DNA of 64,000 bases from Allorhodoferax sp032337135 (GCF_032337135.1 NZ_JAVXZZ010000001.1:496001-560000), one strand, 5' to 3'; numbered from the stretch's first letter, positions 23,801-33,139 are shown. Notes: generated by a model from the sequence alone, not told the origin. A program made the numbers and translations.

Positions 23801-26800
23801 GGGATGCTCAAGCGCAGGTCACCAATCACCTTGACCGATTCGTCTACTTCACCGGACTCGATCTCCAGCGATTCTTCAGCCGGGGATTGCGACGCCCTGT
23901 CATCGACCTCAGGGCCATCCAACGAGGCCAGCTGGGTGGATGCCATGGCCACTTCGAACGACTCACGCGCCTGGGGCGATGCAAAGTCATCGAGTGTTGC
24001 CAATTGGGTCGGCGCGTCCATATCGAGCGCAGGAGCATCCACTGCACCGATATCCAACAGCCCGAACGCATCCTCCGGGGCCTGCGCGGCGGGCTCTTGG
24101 GGTTCCAATTCCGCGGGCTGGGTGGCTTGTGCCGGAAAGCTCAAGCCAAAGTCTGCGTCCGCGTGGTCGACCTCCGGTGCCGCTACACCATCGAGATCCA
24201 CCGCCGAGGGTTGTGGGCTGGCTTGCTCGGCCGGTTGGGGCTCCAGATCTCCGAGGTCAAAGTTTCCGATGTTGAATTCGTCCTGTGACGATACTGCAAC
24301 GGCTTCCGGGCCCGCTGCAGACAGGTCCAACTCAGCCATCTGATCCAAACCGATGGTCTGGGTCGACTCGAAATCGCGGCGCGGCTCCAGCGGCTGCTCG
24401 GGTTGCGCTTCAAAATCCAGCAGGGCGCCAAGTTCCTCAACGGGTCCGGCTGCAGGGACATCGGGCGTATGGAGTGAATCTCCGATTTGGGTGGCAGCGA
24501 ACTCCACCGACTCCACGACTTCGGCATTGTCCCAGTCAAACTCGGCTTCTGGCAGTTCCGCGGAAGCGGCTGCTGCGGGCTCGACCGGCTCCGCAGCCAT
24601 CGGCAGCGCCAGAGATTCGTCGGGGCCGATGGCTTCGCTGACCTCGGGCTCGGAGGGGGCGGCAGCCTCCTGCTCGCGCACCTCGTCGGCAGGCGCCGTG
24701 TCCGGTTCCGACACTTGCGCTGGCGCATCGCCAAAAGGCAGAGGGACATAGCGGTTGTCGACGCGCATGGCGTCCGCGCTGATCCGGAAGTCGGCCGCCT
24801 TCCAGCCGTCTGCCTGCCCCGACGCAATATCGTCGACCCACCGTCCAAACGCTTCCATGGCACTGCGGGTGAGGGCCAGCAGCTCATGGGTGGCAGCCTT
24901 CTGCTCAGCCAGTCGGGCATTCATGATCTGCTCGAATGACCAGGCCGCCTCACCAAACTCGGTGAGGCCAACCATACGCGAACTGCCCTTGAGGGTATGG
25001 AAGGCGCGACGCAATACGGTCTGCTCTCCCATGTCAGCGTGCGCATCCGCCAGGTTGGCGATGGCCGCCAGACCGCTGCTTACTACCTCGCGCGCTTCCT
25101 CGAGGAAGATATCGAGCAACTCTGCGTCATCGTCATCGTCCGCCGTCGCTGACAGGGTGGCCGGGGCTGCCGCTGCAGGTTCGGGTGCTGCAACGGCCGG
25201 CAGTGCGTCGACCGCCTCTGCAGCTGCGGGCGCGCCTGGACCAGGTACTGCCGACGCACTTGCCGGAGCCTGCTCACGACCCATCAGCGGCTTGAGCTCG
25301 GAACTTTCCTCGTCAAAGACAAACAGCTTCTTGGCCAACTCGCGCTGGTAGCTGAGCATGTCGATGAGGAAGCCCATCGCACCCAGGTTATTGCCAAGTT
25401 GATTGAACACGGGCGCAGAGGCGGACGCATCGACTTCATCGACCAGCAACTGCTCGACCTTGGCGCGCATGCGCAGTGCCGCCGTTGAAGGCTGGTCCAA
25501 GCCGAGCACGGAAAACACACCGCGCATGGCCGCCAGATGGTTCGGCACCTCCCGCAGAGGGGTCTTGTCCTGGGGATCCCGGAAAAACGCGTCCAGCGAC
25601 TTCTCGACTTCGCCCAAGGCACCTCGCAATTCGGCCACGACGCTACCCATGGTCTGCCGATCGCTGACGCGCCGGTACAGATCCTCCATCCAGCTCTCCA
25701 TCGGCTCGGAAGGATTGCCAGCGGCCACCTGATCCAAACGCTGCGCCAGCCGTGCCGACCGAAGGGCTAACTCCGAGTCCGTGGGGTCCAGATCCTCGTA
25801 AACAGCTTCCAGGTAGAGCACCGTGGTAGCCACTTCCATGGCCACGGCCGGATCGGGCACAGTCCCTTTCCTGATGCTGGCATCGACCGTCCGCGCCAGC
25901 GCCTGGGCCAACTCCTTGCTTTCGGGGTGCAGTTTGGCCATCAGGTCCGTGACCGCCGCGAACTGCTCTCCTGCCAACTTGAGCTTGTGGGTGTCACCGC
26001 CACTGAGTGCCGACCACGACTCGGATGCCGAAGCAATGCGCTTGCGCAGCATCTGCAGCAGTGCCGGGTCATACCGTCCAAACTGCTCCTTCTCGTAATC
26101 GACCGGCTTCGCGCCACCCAGCGCAAAGGCCGAGCGCACAGCCTCCAGCGCAGGCATCGATGGATCCGCATGGGCGGTGGCACAGAAGAACAGCAGGTCC
26201 TGCGCCAGACGCTCCGAAACCGCGGAGTCGCCGCGGCTCAACGTGGCGTATTGCTGGAGCACCCGCGATGCGGCCCGCTTGGTGTAGACGTTTGGCTGGA
26301 TCGCTCCGCCGGCCAGGGCCTCGAAGAAACCAGCAGCAATCGCCCAGAAGGTGCGTGGCTGCAACCGGTCCTGGCCGTTGGCCAGGCCCAGGCTCACGTC
26401 CACCATGCGCCTGGCAGCTGCCACATTGGCCGACTTGACGATATTGAGAATCGCCCAGTCGATCTTCTCGCGGGTGGTCGTGGCATAGGCCATGGCGGGC
26501 GCCACGGGCAAGTCATTGACCTCACACCAGCGCCAGTCATACGCCCACAGGTCCGCCGGATGGACCCGCTCGACGGCCGCCAGCTCAGCCACAGCGCGGT
26601 ATTGGGGGAACAGGGCCACTGCCGAAGCGTGCTTGCCCTTGACCAGGCCTTCCAGGTATTCGTTCAGCGCGAAGCTGGCACGCTCCAGCACGGTCGCCGC
26701 CTCGTCGCTGCACAGTTCAGGGCGCTGGACAAAACGTTGCACCATGGATTCCATGGTCCGCAACATCTGCGCCGGCACGCGCAAGCCCACCATCTCCAGG

Positions 26801-27024
26801 GCGCCCACGGCTTGGTGCAATTGCTGACGGGCGATGCGCAGCTGGCTGGCATCGAGGCTGGCAATGTCGGAACCCAAGGCCATTTCGGCGTCCCGCACAA
26901 ATCGGCGCGTCGCCTTGGTGGCCCCGTCGAGCGACTTGCGGAGCTCGTCCAGAACCCAGGCCAGGGGCCCCAGATCGGTGGCAGCCAGATCGGTATCGAC
27001 GGGGGCCGCGGTGTTGGAGGACAT
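20812..27024 (-). CDS. chpA: hybrid chemosensory histidine kinase ChpA/PilL
   Basis: A 2070-aa CheA-type hybrid controlling twitching motility. A long N-terminal region (about 1-560) carries degenerate Hpt-like helices. Three Hpt domains with phosphohistidines follow: HTLKGSS (near 680), HSLQGSS (near 1113) and HTLKGSA (near 1320), separated by acidic, Ala/Pro-rich linkers. Then come a CheA dimerisation helix (LVNEAGEVLITRSRMDGR, near 1460), HATPase (LRNAVSHGIED near 1640), a CheW-like domain (about 1770-1900), and a C-terminal receiver (VLVVDDSITVRRV, phosphoacceptor in LSDIEMPRMDG near 1991). Pseudomonas ChpA is larger with more Hpt/Spt/Tpt domains. Last gene of pilGHIJ-chpA. Confidence 0.92.
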   Translation of the reverse strand: MSSNTAAPVDTDLAATDLGPLAWVLDELRKSLDGATKATRRFVRDAEMALGSDIASLDASQLRIARQQLHQAVGALEMVGLRVPAQMLRTMESMVQRFVQRPELCSDEAATVLERASFALNEYLEGLVKGKHASAVALFPQYRAVAELAAVERVHPADLWAYDWRWCEVNDLPVAPAMAYATTTREKIDWAILNIVKSANVAAARRMVDVSLGLANGQDRLQPRTFWAIAAGFFEALAGGAIQPNVYTKRAASRVLQQYATLSRGDSAVSERLAQDLLFFCATAHADPSMPALEAVRSAFALGGAKPVDYEKEQFGRYDPALLQMLRKRIASASESWSALSGGDTHKLKLAGEQFAAVTDLMAKLHPESKELAQALARTVDASIRKGTVPDPAVAMEVATTVLYLEAVYEDLDPTDSELALRSARLAQRLDQVAAGNPSEPMESWMEDLYRRVSDRQTMGSVVAELRGALGEVEKSLDAFFRDPQDKTPLREVPNHLAAMRGVFSVLGLDQPSTAALRMRAKVEQLLVDEVDASASAPVFNQLGNNLGAMGFLIDMLSYQRELAKKLFVFDEESSELKPLMGREQAPASASAVPGPGAPAAAEAVDALPAVAAPEPAAAAPATLSATADDDDDAELLDIFLEEAREVVSSGLAAIANLADAHADMGEQTVLRRAFHTLKGSSRMVGLTEFGEAAWSFEQIMNARLAEQKAATHELLALTRSAMEAFGRWVDDIASGQADGWKAADFRISADAMRVDNRYVPLPFGDAPAQVSEPDTAPADEVREQEAAAPSEPEVSEAIGPDESLALPMAAEPVEPAAAASAELPEAEFDWDNAEVVESVEFAATQIGDSLHTPDVPAAGPVEELGALLDFEAQPEQPLEPRRDFESTQTIGLDQMAELDLSAAGPEAVAVSSQDEFNIGNFDLGDLEPQPAEQASPQPSAVDLDGVAAPEVDHADADFGLSFPAQATQPAELEPQEPAAQAPEDAFGLLDIGAVDAPALDMDAPTQLATLDDFASPQARESFEVAMASTQLASLDGPEVDDRASQSPAEESLEIESGEVDESVKVIGDLRLSIPLYNVYLNEADEWSRRLQTELSEWALQTSEAVPDTAIALAHSLQGSSATVGFTGLSALGRALEHALEHVQLHRAGSTEIAAVFVDAAEDIRRLLHQFAAGFIKESKPGLVESLQAIRDTEFAAVEGVESSALGSDDLPDMDMDLGDLVVESPAVLPEAADQPAPSPLQVLPVGELALPAIAAAAPLHVADEDDEDLDAVDNLDQDLFPIFEEEAQELLPQLATALRQWTSNPQDHAARNEVLRALHTLKGSARLAGAMRLGEMSHHMETSIEQLGAEGLQSAQIEPLQHRLDRIQAVFERLGKEDAQDEAEPQAFALPVERGLTQDTPVQMAATGSVGAESEAPAPTQALRGQPITISGALRGVQAAAMVPQQRQSANQTVRVRSRLLDRLVNEAGEVLITRSRMDGRLAQIRSSLEDLGSNLERLRQQLRDVELQSESQMQSRLAQQAKDTAQAFDPLEFDRFTRVQELTRMMAESVHDVATVQRNLQREIDGTEDDLIAQGRQARELQRDLLRTRMVEFDSVSERLYGVVRQAGKDTGKQVKLDIVGGSIEMDRGVLERMVPAFEHMLRNAVSHGIEDAATRAQAGKPAIGTITVQVDQHSNDVSVSFADDGAGLRMDRIRARAIANGLITAEQELSDADAANLIFMPGFSTAEQVTELSGRGIGMDVVRAEVSSLGGRIETTSEAGQGSHFKLILPLTTAVTQVVMVRMGELTIGLPSNLIETVQRAAEAVVQHAYGTGEYLYGGEQLPFYWAGALLQVSSRSHEPPAKTQQVVILRSAGQRLALHVDDVLGNREVVVKNLGPQLSRLPGLTGMSVLASGAVVLIYNPVALATVYGERAIALAQQVQDAAPAAVPVPVIRAADAAAELPLVLVVDDSITVRRVTQRLLKREGYRVATANDGLHALEVLMEERPKVVLSDIEMPRMDGFDLARNIRNDARLKDLPIIMITSRIAQKHRDHAKELGVNHYLGKPYSEDELLALVQRYAKSEEPVH

Positions 27025-27043
27025 GGGTCAGGAACTCCTGCGC

Positions 27044-29311
27044 TCAGGCAATCTTGAATCGGGATACGGATTGGCGCAGCTCTTCGGCCATGCGCGAGAG
27101 TTCACGCACCTGGTTGGCCGTGACACGGGTACCTTCACCGGTCTGTTCGGTCACCGCAAAGATGTGCTGGATGTTGTCGGCCACTTCGTTGGCCAGCGCC
27201 GCTTCCTTGGAAGCCGATGCAGAAATCTGCTCAATCAGCTCTGCCACCTGGCGCGACACGCGGTCAATCTCGGACAGCGCAGTACCGGCGTTGTCGGACA
27301 GCTTGGCTCCTTCCACCACACCCTGGGTGGAACGTTCCATAGCGCCGATGGCGTCCTGGGTGTCGGTCTGAATCGCCTTCACCAGCGCCGAGATCTGGCG
27401 CGTCGCATCGGCGGAACGTTCGGCCAGACGCTGCACTTCCTCGGCCACCACCGAGAAGCCGCGGCCGGCTTCACCGGCGGATGCCGCCTGAATGGCAGCG
27501 TTCAAGGCCAGCACGTTGGTCTGTTCGGTAATGTCCGAGATCAGCTCAGTGATTTCACCAATCTCCTGGGACGATTCGCCCAGACGCTTGATGCGCTTGG
27601 ACGTTTCCTGGATCTGGTCACGGATGGTGTTCATACCGCCGATCGCGTTCTGCACCGCCTGCAGGCCAGACTCTGCGGCCTTGAGCGATTGACGCGCTAC
27701 CTCGGCGGATTGCTGCGCTTCGGCCGACACCTTGTTGATGCGGCCGGCCATGTCCACAACCGCGCGACCGGTTTCGCGAATCTCGTGCAGCTGCTCGTTG
27801 GAGGCTGCCAGCAGTTCGGTCGACGTGGCATCCACCTCGGTGGTGGTCTGGGCCACCTTGGCTGCCGTGCTCTGCACGTTGGTCACCAGAGAGCGCAGTT
27901 CCTCCACCGTGTAGTTCACGGAGTCGGCAATGGCGCCGGTGATGTCTTCGGTCACCGTGGCTTCCTGGGTCAGATCCCCTTCCGCCACCGTCTGCAGTTC
28001 ATTCATCAGACGCAGAATCGCGGCCTGGTTGGCGTCGTTGACGCGCTTGGCTTCCTGCTCCTGGGCTTCGGCTTCCTGCTTCTGCACTTCCGCGACCACC
28101 TGGCGCTTGCGGCTGTCGAGCAGCTGCACGTAGGACAGTCCACCGGCAAACACCAGCGCCAAGGCAGCGGATGCCATCAACACCAGCAATTGACCGCCGC
28201 CGATACCTGCCTGGTCCGACAACTGGGTTTGCAGGTCTTCCAGACCACGACGCAGCGGCTCGCTGTCTTCGATGATCTGGCCCTGCGCTTCACGCGCTGC
28301 CACCAGGCCCTGCAGGTTACCCAAGATGGCACCGGCCTGGACCTTGGTTTCACCGTACATCGTCAACAGGGCTTGCAGTTGCTCCTTGGTCGCAGCATCC
28401 TTGGCCGGACTCAGCCGCAATTCCGAACTGCCGGACAGCAGCCCCTCTGCCACTTCCTTGAAGGTGTTCAAGTCCTTACCCAACAGGAACACGGCCTCGG
28501 GACTCACCCCCTCGGACGTCAGGAACTCGTTGGACGACTTGCCGATCCGCTGGGTCAACATCACCAGCTGGCCCACGGCGGAGATTTCGACGGCAGGGGC
28601 GTTCTGCTGCAGCTTGAGCGACGAAATGGTCTCCGCGATTTCCAGCAGGTCCGAAGACTGGCGGTTGATCAGGCGCAAGGCAGATCCGATCTGGGTCAGG
28701 ATCTTCTGCTGCCCCATCACCACCTTGGCATTCTTTTCGGCACGGTCAACCAGCGGCAGCACCTTCTCCAAGCTCGGCGCATATTCGTCACCCAGGGGAG
28801 AAAGACGCAGTTCATCGTCGCCGGCTTGCAAGCCATGGGCCGTCTTGGACAGCACGCCCGAACTGTCGGACACGTCGGGGAATGCCTGCGCACTGCCCAC
28901 CACCGCCTGCGACACGGCCTTGGCCAGACGTTGTGACTGCATCAGGGCCTGACCCAGCGAACCCTGCTGCTGCGCCACCTTGTTGGACTGGCTCAGCGTG
29001 TAAGCGGTTGCGCCTGCCAGAACCAGCAAGGCACCACCCAACAGGGAAAACAGCACGCGCTGGTGCTGTGCAACGGTCCTGGCCCCGAGCACCGGCAGCG
29101 TGATGCGATCACTGCTGTCGATCAGTTCCGACGCCGACACTTCAGGCGCCAGGATCGACGCCGGCGCGTCCGCTTCCGGCGTCGGCTGCACCCGCATGCT
29201 TCCGGTGGCATCGGGGTTGCCATCCGGTGTCGCCAGACTCAAACCAGAGTCGACTTGCGATTCCGCTGGCTTCTTGGAAAACAACTTCTTGATGTTATCT
29301 ACAACTGACAT
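27044..29311 (-). CDS. pilJ: twitching motility methyl-accepting chemotaxis protein PilJ
   Basis: A 755-aa chemoreceptor. The cytoplasmic N-terminus (about 1-75) precedes TM1 (about 80-100). A helical periplasmic PilJ domain (about 105-370) and TM2 (about 375-395) follow, then a HAMP-like segment and a long MCP signalling domain. Its conserved hairpin tip reads ITEQTNVLALNAAIQAAS with EAGRGFSVVAEEV. In Pseudomonas, PilJ senses surface contact through the pilus and activates ChpA. It lies between pilI and chpA in the same operon, with 19 bp to chpA. Confidence 0.92.
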   Translation of the reverse strand: MSVVDNIKKLFSKKPAESQVDSGLSLATPDGNPDATGSMRVQPTPEADAPASILAPEVSASELIDSSDRITLPVLGARTVAQHQRVLFSLLGGALLVLAGATAYTLSQSNKVAQQQGSLGQALMQSQRLAKAVSQAVVGSAQAFPDVSDSSGVLSKTAHGLQAGDDELRLSPLGDEYAPSLEKVLPLVDRAEKNAKVVMGQQKILTQIGSALRLINRQSSDLLEIAETISSLKLQQNAPAVEISAVGQLVMLTQRIGKSSNEFLTSEGVSPEAVFLLGKDLNTFKEVAEGLLSGSSELRLSPAKDAATKEQLQALLTMYGETKVQAGAILGNLQGLVAAREAQGQIIEDSEPLRRGLEDLQTQLSDQAGIGGGQLLVLMASAALALVFAGGLSYVQLLDSRKRQVVAEVQKQEAEAQEQEAKRVNDANQAAILRLMNELQTVAEGDLTQEATVTEDITGAIADSVNYTVEELRSLVTNVQSTAAKVAQTTTEVDATSTELLAASNEQLHEIRETGRAVVDMAGRINKVSAEAQQSAEVARQSLKAAESGLQAVQNAIGGMNTIRDQIQETSKRIKRLGESSQEIGEITELISDITEQTNVLALNAAIQAASAGEAGRGFSVVAEEVQRLAERSADATRQISALVKAIQTDTQDAIGAMERSTQGVVEGAKLSDNAGTALSEIDRVSRQVAELIEQISASASKEAALANEVADNIQHIFAVTEQTGEGTRVTANQVRELSRMAEELRQSVSRFKIA

Positions 29312-29332
29312 GGTGCAGCCTTTGCTAGAAAA

Positions 29333-29863
29333 CTAAACGCTGATGCTCAAAAATTGGGGGGAGAGGGACAGGGTGCGCAGGTTGATTTCCTGCCACCGCT
29401 GGCCGCTCGCGTCGGCAAACTGGTTGCCATAGAAGTCCGGCGCATCGGCTGCGGCGGGCTCGTAGGCCACAAAGTCCTCAGGACCGCGCAAACCGGCCAG
29501 GGCATCCACCTGCAGCGCGCAGTTGACTTCCAACGCCGGATTGAGTGTCACGACACTGGGCTCGGCACCCGCCACCGCCTGGCGTGGACGCTGGGCCACC
29601 TCGTGCAGAAAGCCCGCCAACTCCACAACGCCAAACAGGCCGCCACGGATGTTGATGACACCGTGAAACCAGGGTTTGGCATAGGGGACAGCCTGCAACC
29701 CACTCACAGGGAAGATTTCACCGGATTGGCCCAACGGAAACAGGAAGTTGCTCCCTCCCGCCTTCACGGCGAGCCAGGATACTGCCACACCTTCGGTGCG
29801 CGCTGCCTGCAGACGGCTGGCAAGCCGGGTTTGAAGTTCGCGGATCGCGTCGCGGTTAGCCAT
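29333..29863 (-). CDS. pilI: CheW-like coupling protein PilI
   Basis: A 176-aa CheW-domain protein that should couple PilJ to the ChpA kinase. The fold is seen as GSNFLFPLGQSGEIFPV, PYAKPWFHGVINIRGGLFGVV (a strong CheW signature) and the closing LRTLSLSPQFLSISV strand. Length and position between pilH and pilJ match the pil chemosensory operon of Pseudomonas. The gene starts 11 bp after the pilH stop. Confidence 0.9.
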   Translation of the reverse strand: MANRDAIRELQTRLASRLQAARTEGVAVSWLAVKAGGSNFLFPLGQSGEIFPVSGLQAVPYAKPWFHGVINIRGGLFGVVELAGFLHEVAQRPRQAVAGAEPSVVTLNPALEVNCALQVDALAGLRGPEDFVAYEPAAADAPDFYGNQFADASGQRWQEINLRTLSLSPQFLSISV

Positions 29864-29874
29864 GTATCAACGCA

Positions 29875-30240
29875 TCAACCCAGGGCTTTGATCTTGCCCA
29901 GCAGTTCTGCGGCATCCACCGGCTTGGTGATGTAGTCCTTGGCGCCTTGGCGCATGCCCCAAACCCGGTCGGTCTCCAGGTTCTTGCTGGTGCACATGAT
30001 GATGGGCACGTCGGCATATTCAGGCGTGCGGTTGATGGAGCGAGTCAGCTGGAAGCCGTTCTGGCCTGGCATCACCACGTCCATGAGGATGAGGTCGGGC
30101 TTCTGCTCGGCCAGGCGCTTGAAGGCGTCGTCGGCATTTTCTGCCGAACGCACCGAGTAGCCTGCCTTCTGCAGCAACTCGGACAAGAACATGATTTCGG
30201 TCTTGGAATCGTCAACGATCAATACATTGTGAATGGCCAT
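29875..30240 (-). CDS. pilH: twitching motility response regulator PilH
   Basis: A 121-aa single-domain receiver: acidic pocket at VLIVDDSKTE, phosphoacceptor Asp in DLILMDVVMPGQNGFQ, conserved Thr in IIMCTSKN, and Lys in YITKPVDA. The output is by protein contact; in Pseudomonas PilH modulates pilus retraction and ChpA output. The ATG overlaps the last base of the pilG stop (TGATG), so the two regulators are coupled. Confidence 0.9.
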   Translation of the reverse strand: MAIHNVLIVDDSKTEIMFLSELLQKAGYSVRSAENADDAFKRLAEQKPDLILMDVVMPGQNGFQLTRSINRTPEYADVPIIMCTSKNLETDRVWGMRQGAKDYITKPVDAAELLGKIKALG

Positions 30241-30638
30241 CAGGTCGCTCCTTGCAAAACTGCCCCAAATTGCTGCACGGCCTGCAGCAACTGATCTTTC
30301 GTGAATGGTTTGGTGAGGTAATCCTGCGCCCCCACCATGCGGCCGCGCGCCTTGTCGAACACACCATCCTTGGAGGAAAGCATGACCACAGGAACCTGCG
30401 CGAACTTCGGATTGCGCTTGATGATGGCACAGGTCTGGTAGCCGTCCAGACGCGGCATCAGGATGTCGCAGAAAATCAGCTGCGGCGCGTAGTCATTGAC
30501 CTTGGCCAGCGCATCAAAACCATCCTCGGCCAGAAGCACCTCATGCCCGCCTTGCTTGAGAAAGATCTCCGCACTGCGTCGGATCGTATTGCTGTCGTCG
30601 ATCACCAAAACCTTGTAGCTCGATGCAGGTGTACTCAC
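30240..30638 (-). CDS. pilG: twitching motility response regulator PilG
   Basis: A 132-aa receiver. The GTG at 30638 is preferred because AGGAG lies 9 bases upstream; the in-frame ATG ten codons earlier lacks a site. Motifs: VLVIDDSNTIRRSA, phosphoacceptor in LIFCDILMPRLDGYQ, VVMLSSKDG, and YLTKPFTKDQL. In Pseudomonas PilG is phosphorylated by ChpA and promotes pilus extension. First gene of the operon; its promoter lies in the 240-bp gap shared with divergent thiD. Confidence 0.9.
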   Translation of the reverse strand: MSTPASSYKVLVIDDSNTIRRSAEIFLKQGGHEVLLAEDGFDALAKVNDYAPQLIFCDILMPRLDGYQTCAIIKRNPKFAQVPVVMLSSKDGVFDKARGRMVGAQDYLTKPFTKDQLLQAVQQFGAVLQGAT

Positions 30639-30879
30639 AAAAATTGGCTCCTGAAGTGGCGCGTGCAAAACCGGTCAACCTACCATCGCCTATTGCTTGT
30701 CGGGCGCTGTACCTATGGACAGCCAGTCCCAACGACGTTCAAGCTTAAAAGCCCTTCGCATAGAATGCAACGATTGTATAGAGGGCCTTGGCCCATCAGC
30801 ACGGCAATCGACCGCATTTTTGACACATTTGCCCGAGGGTTAACCCTAGAGCGGCAAGGACTGCAGCGACACCCCGACC

Positions 30880-31779
30880 ATGAGTGAAACCGACCACGAA
30901 GACGACGAGGGACCGGGCGCTTGCGTGCTGGTGTTCAACGCCAACGACCCCAGTGCTGCCGGGGGCCTGGCCGCTGACATCAGCGCAGTGGCATCGATTG
31001 GCGTGCACGCATTGCCCGTGGTCAGCGGCACCTACATCCGAGATACCGCCGAGGTCGTCGACCACTACGCTTTCGACGACGAGGCGCTGGGCAGCCAAGC
31101 CCGCACCATCCTGGAAGACGTGCCGGTACAGGCCATCAAGGTCGGCTTCGTCGGGTCGCCCGAAAACCTGGCTGTGGTGGCAGAGATCGCCAGTGACTAC
31201 TCGGAGCTGCCCCTCATTGCCTACCTGCCCGACCTGTCCTGGTGGAAGGACGATCTCACCGAAGCCTACCTGGACGCCTGCACCGAACTGCTGCTGCCGC
31301 AGACCACGGTGTTGGTAGGTAGCCACACGACGCTGAGTCGCTGGCTGCTGCCGGACTGGGTCCAGGACAAGCCACCCGCTGCCCGCGACATTGCCAAGGC
31401 TGCCAGCGAGTTCGGTGTGCCCTACACCCTGGTCACCGGCATCGCTCTACCGGACCAGTTCATCGACAACATCCTTGCTGCACCCCATGCGGCCCTGTGC
31501 AGCCACAAGTACGAACGCTTTGACGCCCACTTCATCGGCGCCGGAGAAACCCTCTCGGCAGCCCTGGCCGCCCTGATCGCCAGCGGCACCGAACTGACCG
31601 AAGCCGTCGCCGAAGCCCTGGGCTACCTCGACCAATGCCTGGGCAATGGCTTTCGGCCCGGCATGGGCCATGTGCTTCCCGACCGCATGTTCTGGGCCCA
31701 ACCCGAATCCGACGACGACGCCGACGAGGACGGCGAGTCCGCCTCCATCGACATTCCTCCCAACGCCACACGGCACTAA
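30880..31779 (+). CDS. thiD: ThiD-type hydroxymethylpyrimidine (phosphate) kinase
   Basis: A 299-aa ribokinase-fold enzyme, expected to phosphorylate HMP and HMP-P in thiamine synthesis. Landmarks: FNANDPSAAGGLAADISAV (the substrate/Gly-rich segment), VSGTYIRDTAEV, KVGFVGSPENL, and GAGETLSAALAALI, the anion-hole region. In typical ThiD this last region reads GTGCTLSAA or similar; the catalytic Cys position here is Glu. A charged tail rich in Asp/Glu (residues about 280-290) extends past the domain. It is 11 bp upstream of hemL. The divergence leaves some doubt about substrate. Confidence 0.78.
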   Translation: MSETDHEDDEGPGACVLVFNANDPSAAGGLAADISAVASIGVHALPVVSGTYIRDTAEVVDHYAFDDEALGSQARTILEDVPVQAIKVGFVGSPENLAVVAEIASDYSELPLIAYLPDLSWWKDDLTEAYLDACTELLLPQTTVLVGSHTTLSRWLLPDWVQDKPPAARDIAKAASEFGVPYTLVTGIALPDQFIDNILAAPHAALCSHKYERFDAHFIGAGETLSAALAALIASGTELTEAVAEALGYLDQCLGNGFRPGMGHVLPDRMFWAQPESDDDADEDGESASIDIPPNATRH

Positions 31780-31790
31780 GAACATCTCCC

Positions 31791-33092
31791 ATGACCAGCA
31801 TCGACCGCAACCAGCAATTGTTTGACCGCGCCGCCCAGGTGATCCCCGGTGGCGTGAACTCTCCCGTGCGCGCCTTCCGCGCCGTGGGTGGCACGCCACG
31901 CTTCGTGCAGCGCGCACAAGGTGCCTACTTCTGGGACGCCAACGGCAAGCAGTACATCGACTTCATCGGCTCCTGGGGCCCCATGATCCTGGGCCACGGC
32001 CACCCCGCCGTGCTCGAAGCAGTGCAGAAGGCCGCCGTGGACGGTTTCTCCTTCGGCGCCCCGACCGAGCGCGAAGTGGAACTGGCCGAAGCCATCCTGG
32101 AGCGCGTACCGAGCATGGACATGGTGCGCCTGGTGAGCTCCGGCACCGAAGCCGGCATGAGCGCCATCCGCCTGGCGCGCGGCGCCACCGGCCGCAGCAA
32201 ACTCATCAAGTTCGAAGGCTGCTACCACGGTCATGCCGACGCCCTGCTGGTGAAGGCCGGCTCGGGCCTGGCCACCTTCGGCAGCGCCACCAGCGCCGGT
32301 GTGCCGCCCGAAGTGGTGCAGCACACCCTGGTGCTGGAGTACAACAACGTCGCGCAACTCGAAGAAGCCTTTGCGCTGCACGGCAAGGACCTGGCCTGCC
32401 TGATCATCGAACCGATTGCCGGCAACATGAACTTCGTGCGCGCCTCGGTGCCGTTCATGCAGCGTTGCCGCGAACTCTGCAGCGAGCACGGTGCCCTGCT
32501 CATCATGGACGAGGTGATGACGGGTTTTCGCGTGGCCCTGGGCAGCGCCCAGAGCGTTTACGCCAAATCCATTCCCGGCTTCGAGCCCGACCTCACGGTC
32601 ATGGGCAAGGTCATCGGCGGTGGCATGCCGCTGGCGGCCTTCGGTGGCAAGCGCGCCATCATGCAGCACCTGGCACCGCTGGGTGGCGTGTACCAGGCCG
32701 GCACCCTGTCGGGCAATCCGGTGGCCACGGCCTGCGGCTTGGCCACGCTGCAGGAAATCGGAAAGCCCGGCTTCTACGAAGACCTGTCGCGCAAGACCCA
32801 GGCCTTCATGTCCGGGCTGCAGGCCGCGGCCGACAAGGCCGGTGTGCCCTTCTGCACCGACAGCGAGGGGGGCATGTTCGGCTTCTTCCTGTTCCCGGAG
32901 CTGCCGCAGAACTACGCCAAGGTCATGACCACCGACAACAAGCGCTTCAACACGTTGTTCCACGGCCTGCTGGACCGCGGTGTCTACATTGCCCCGGCAC
33001 TGTACGAAGCCGGTTTCATGAGCGCTGCCCACACCGATGCCGACATCGCTGCCTCGGTGACAGCGGCAGCCGAAGTTTTTCAATCACTATAA
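31791..33092 (+). CDS. hemL: glutamate-1-semialdehyde 2,1-aminomutase
   Basis: A 433-aa PLP enzyme that converts glutamate-1-semialdehyde to 5-aminolevulinate, the tetrapyrrole precursor in the C5 pathway. Visible: IPGGVNSPVRAFR at the N-terminus, VSSGTEAGMSAIRLARG (PLP phosphate), GCYHGHADALLVKAGSG, LIMDEVMTGFRVA, and the Schiff-base Lys in TVMGKVIGGGMPLAA. The stop codon TAA is the CTATAA of a copy of the 56-bp interspersed repeat (33084-33139), so the C-terminal Ser-Leu is repeat-derived. Confidence 0.95.
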   Translation: MTSIDRNQQLFDRAAQVIPGGVNSPVRAFRAVGGTPRFVQRAQGAYFWDANGKQYIDFIGSWGPMILGHGHPAVLEAVQKAAVDGFSFGAPTEREVELAEAILERVPSMDMVRLVSSGTEAGMSAIRLARGATGRSKLIKFEGCYHGHADALLVKAGSGLATFGSATSAGVPPEVVQHTLVLEYNNVAQLEEAFALHGKDLACLIIEPIAGNMNFVRASVPFMQRCRELCSEHGALLIMDEVMTGFRVALGSAQSVYAKSIPGFEPDLTVMGKVIGGGMPLAAFGGKRAIMQHLAPLGGVYQAGTLSGNPVATACGLATLQEIGKPGFYEDLSRKTQAFMSGLQAAADKAGVPFCTDSEGGMFGFFLFPELPQNYAKVMTTDNKRFNTLFHGLLDRGVYIAPALYEAGFMSAAHTDADIAASVTAAAEVFQSL

Positions 33093-33139
33093 TTTTTGTA
33101 GCTAAGTACGCAATAAATTTGCGGGCTAACGCTCGATTT
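33084..33139 (+). repeat. 56-bp interspersed repeat, hemL copy
   Basis: TCACTATAA at its left end supplies the hemL stop. TAGCT, ACGCA and GCGGGCT then occur at the shared spacings. Confidence 0.7.

Noticed and set aside
26834..28936. 700-aa open frame on the plus strand
   Set aside because: Antisense to pilJ and the start of chpA; composition is that of a shadow frame.
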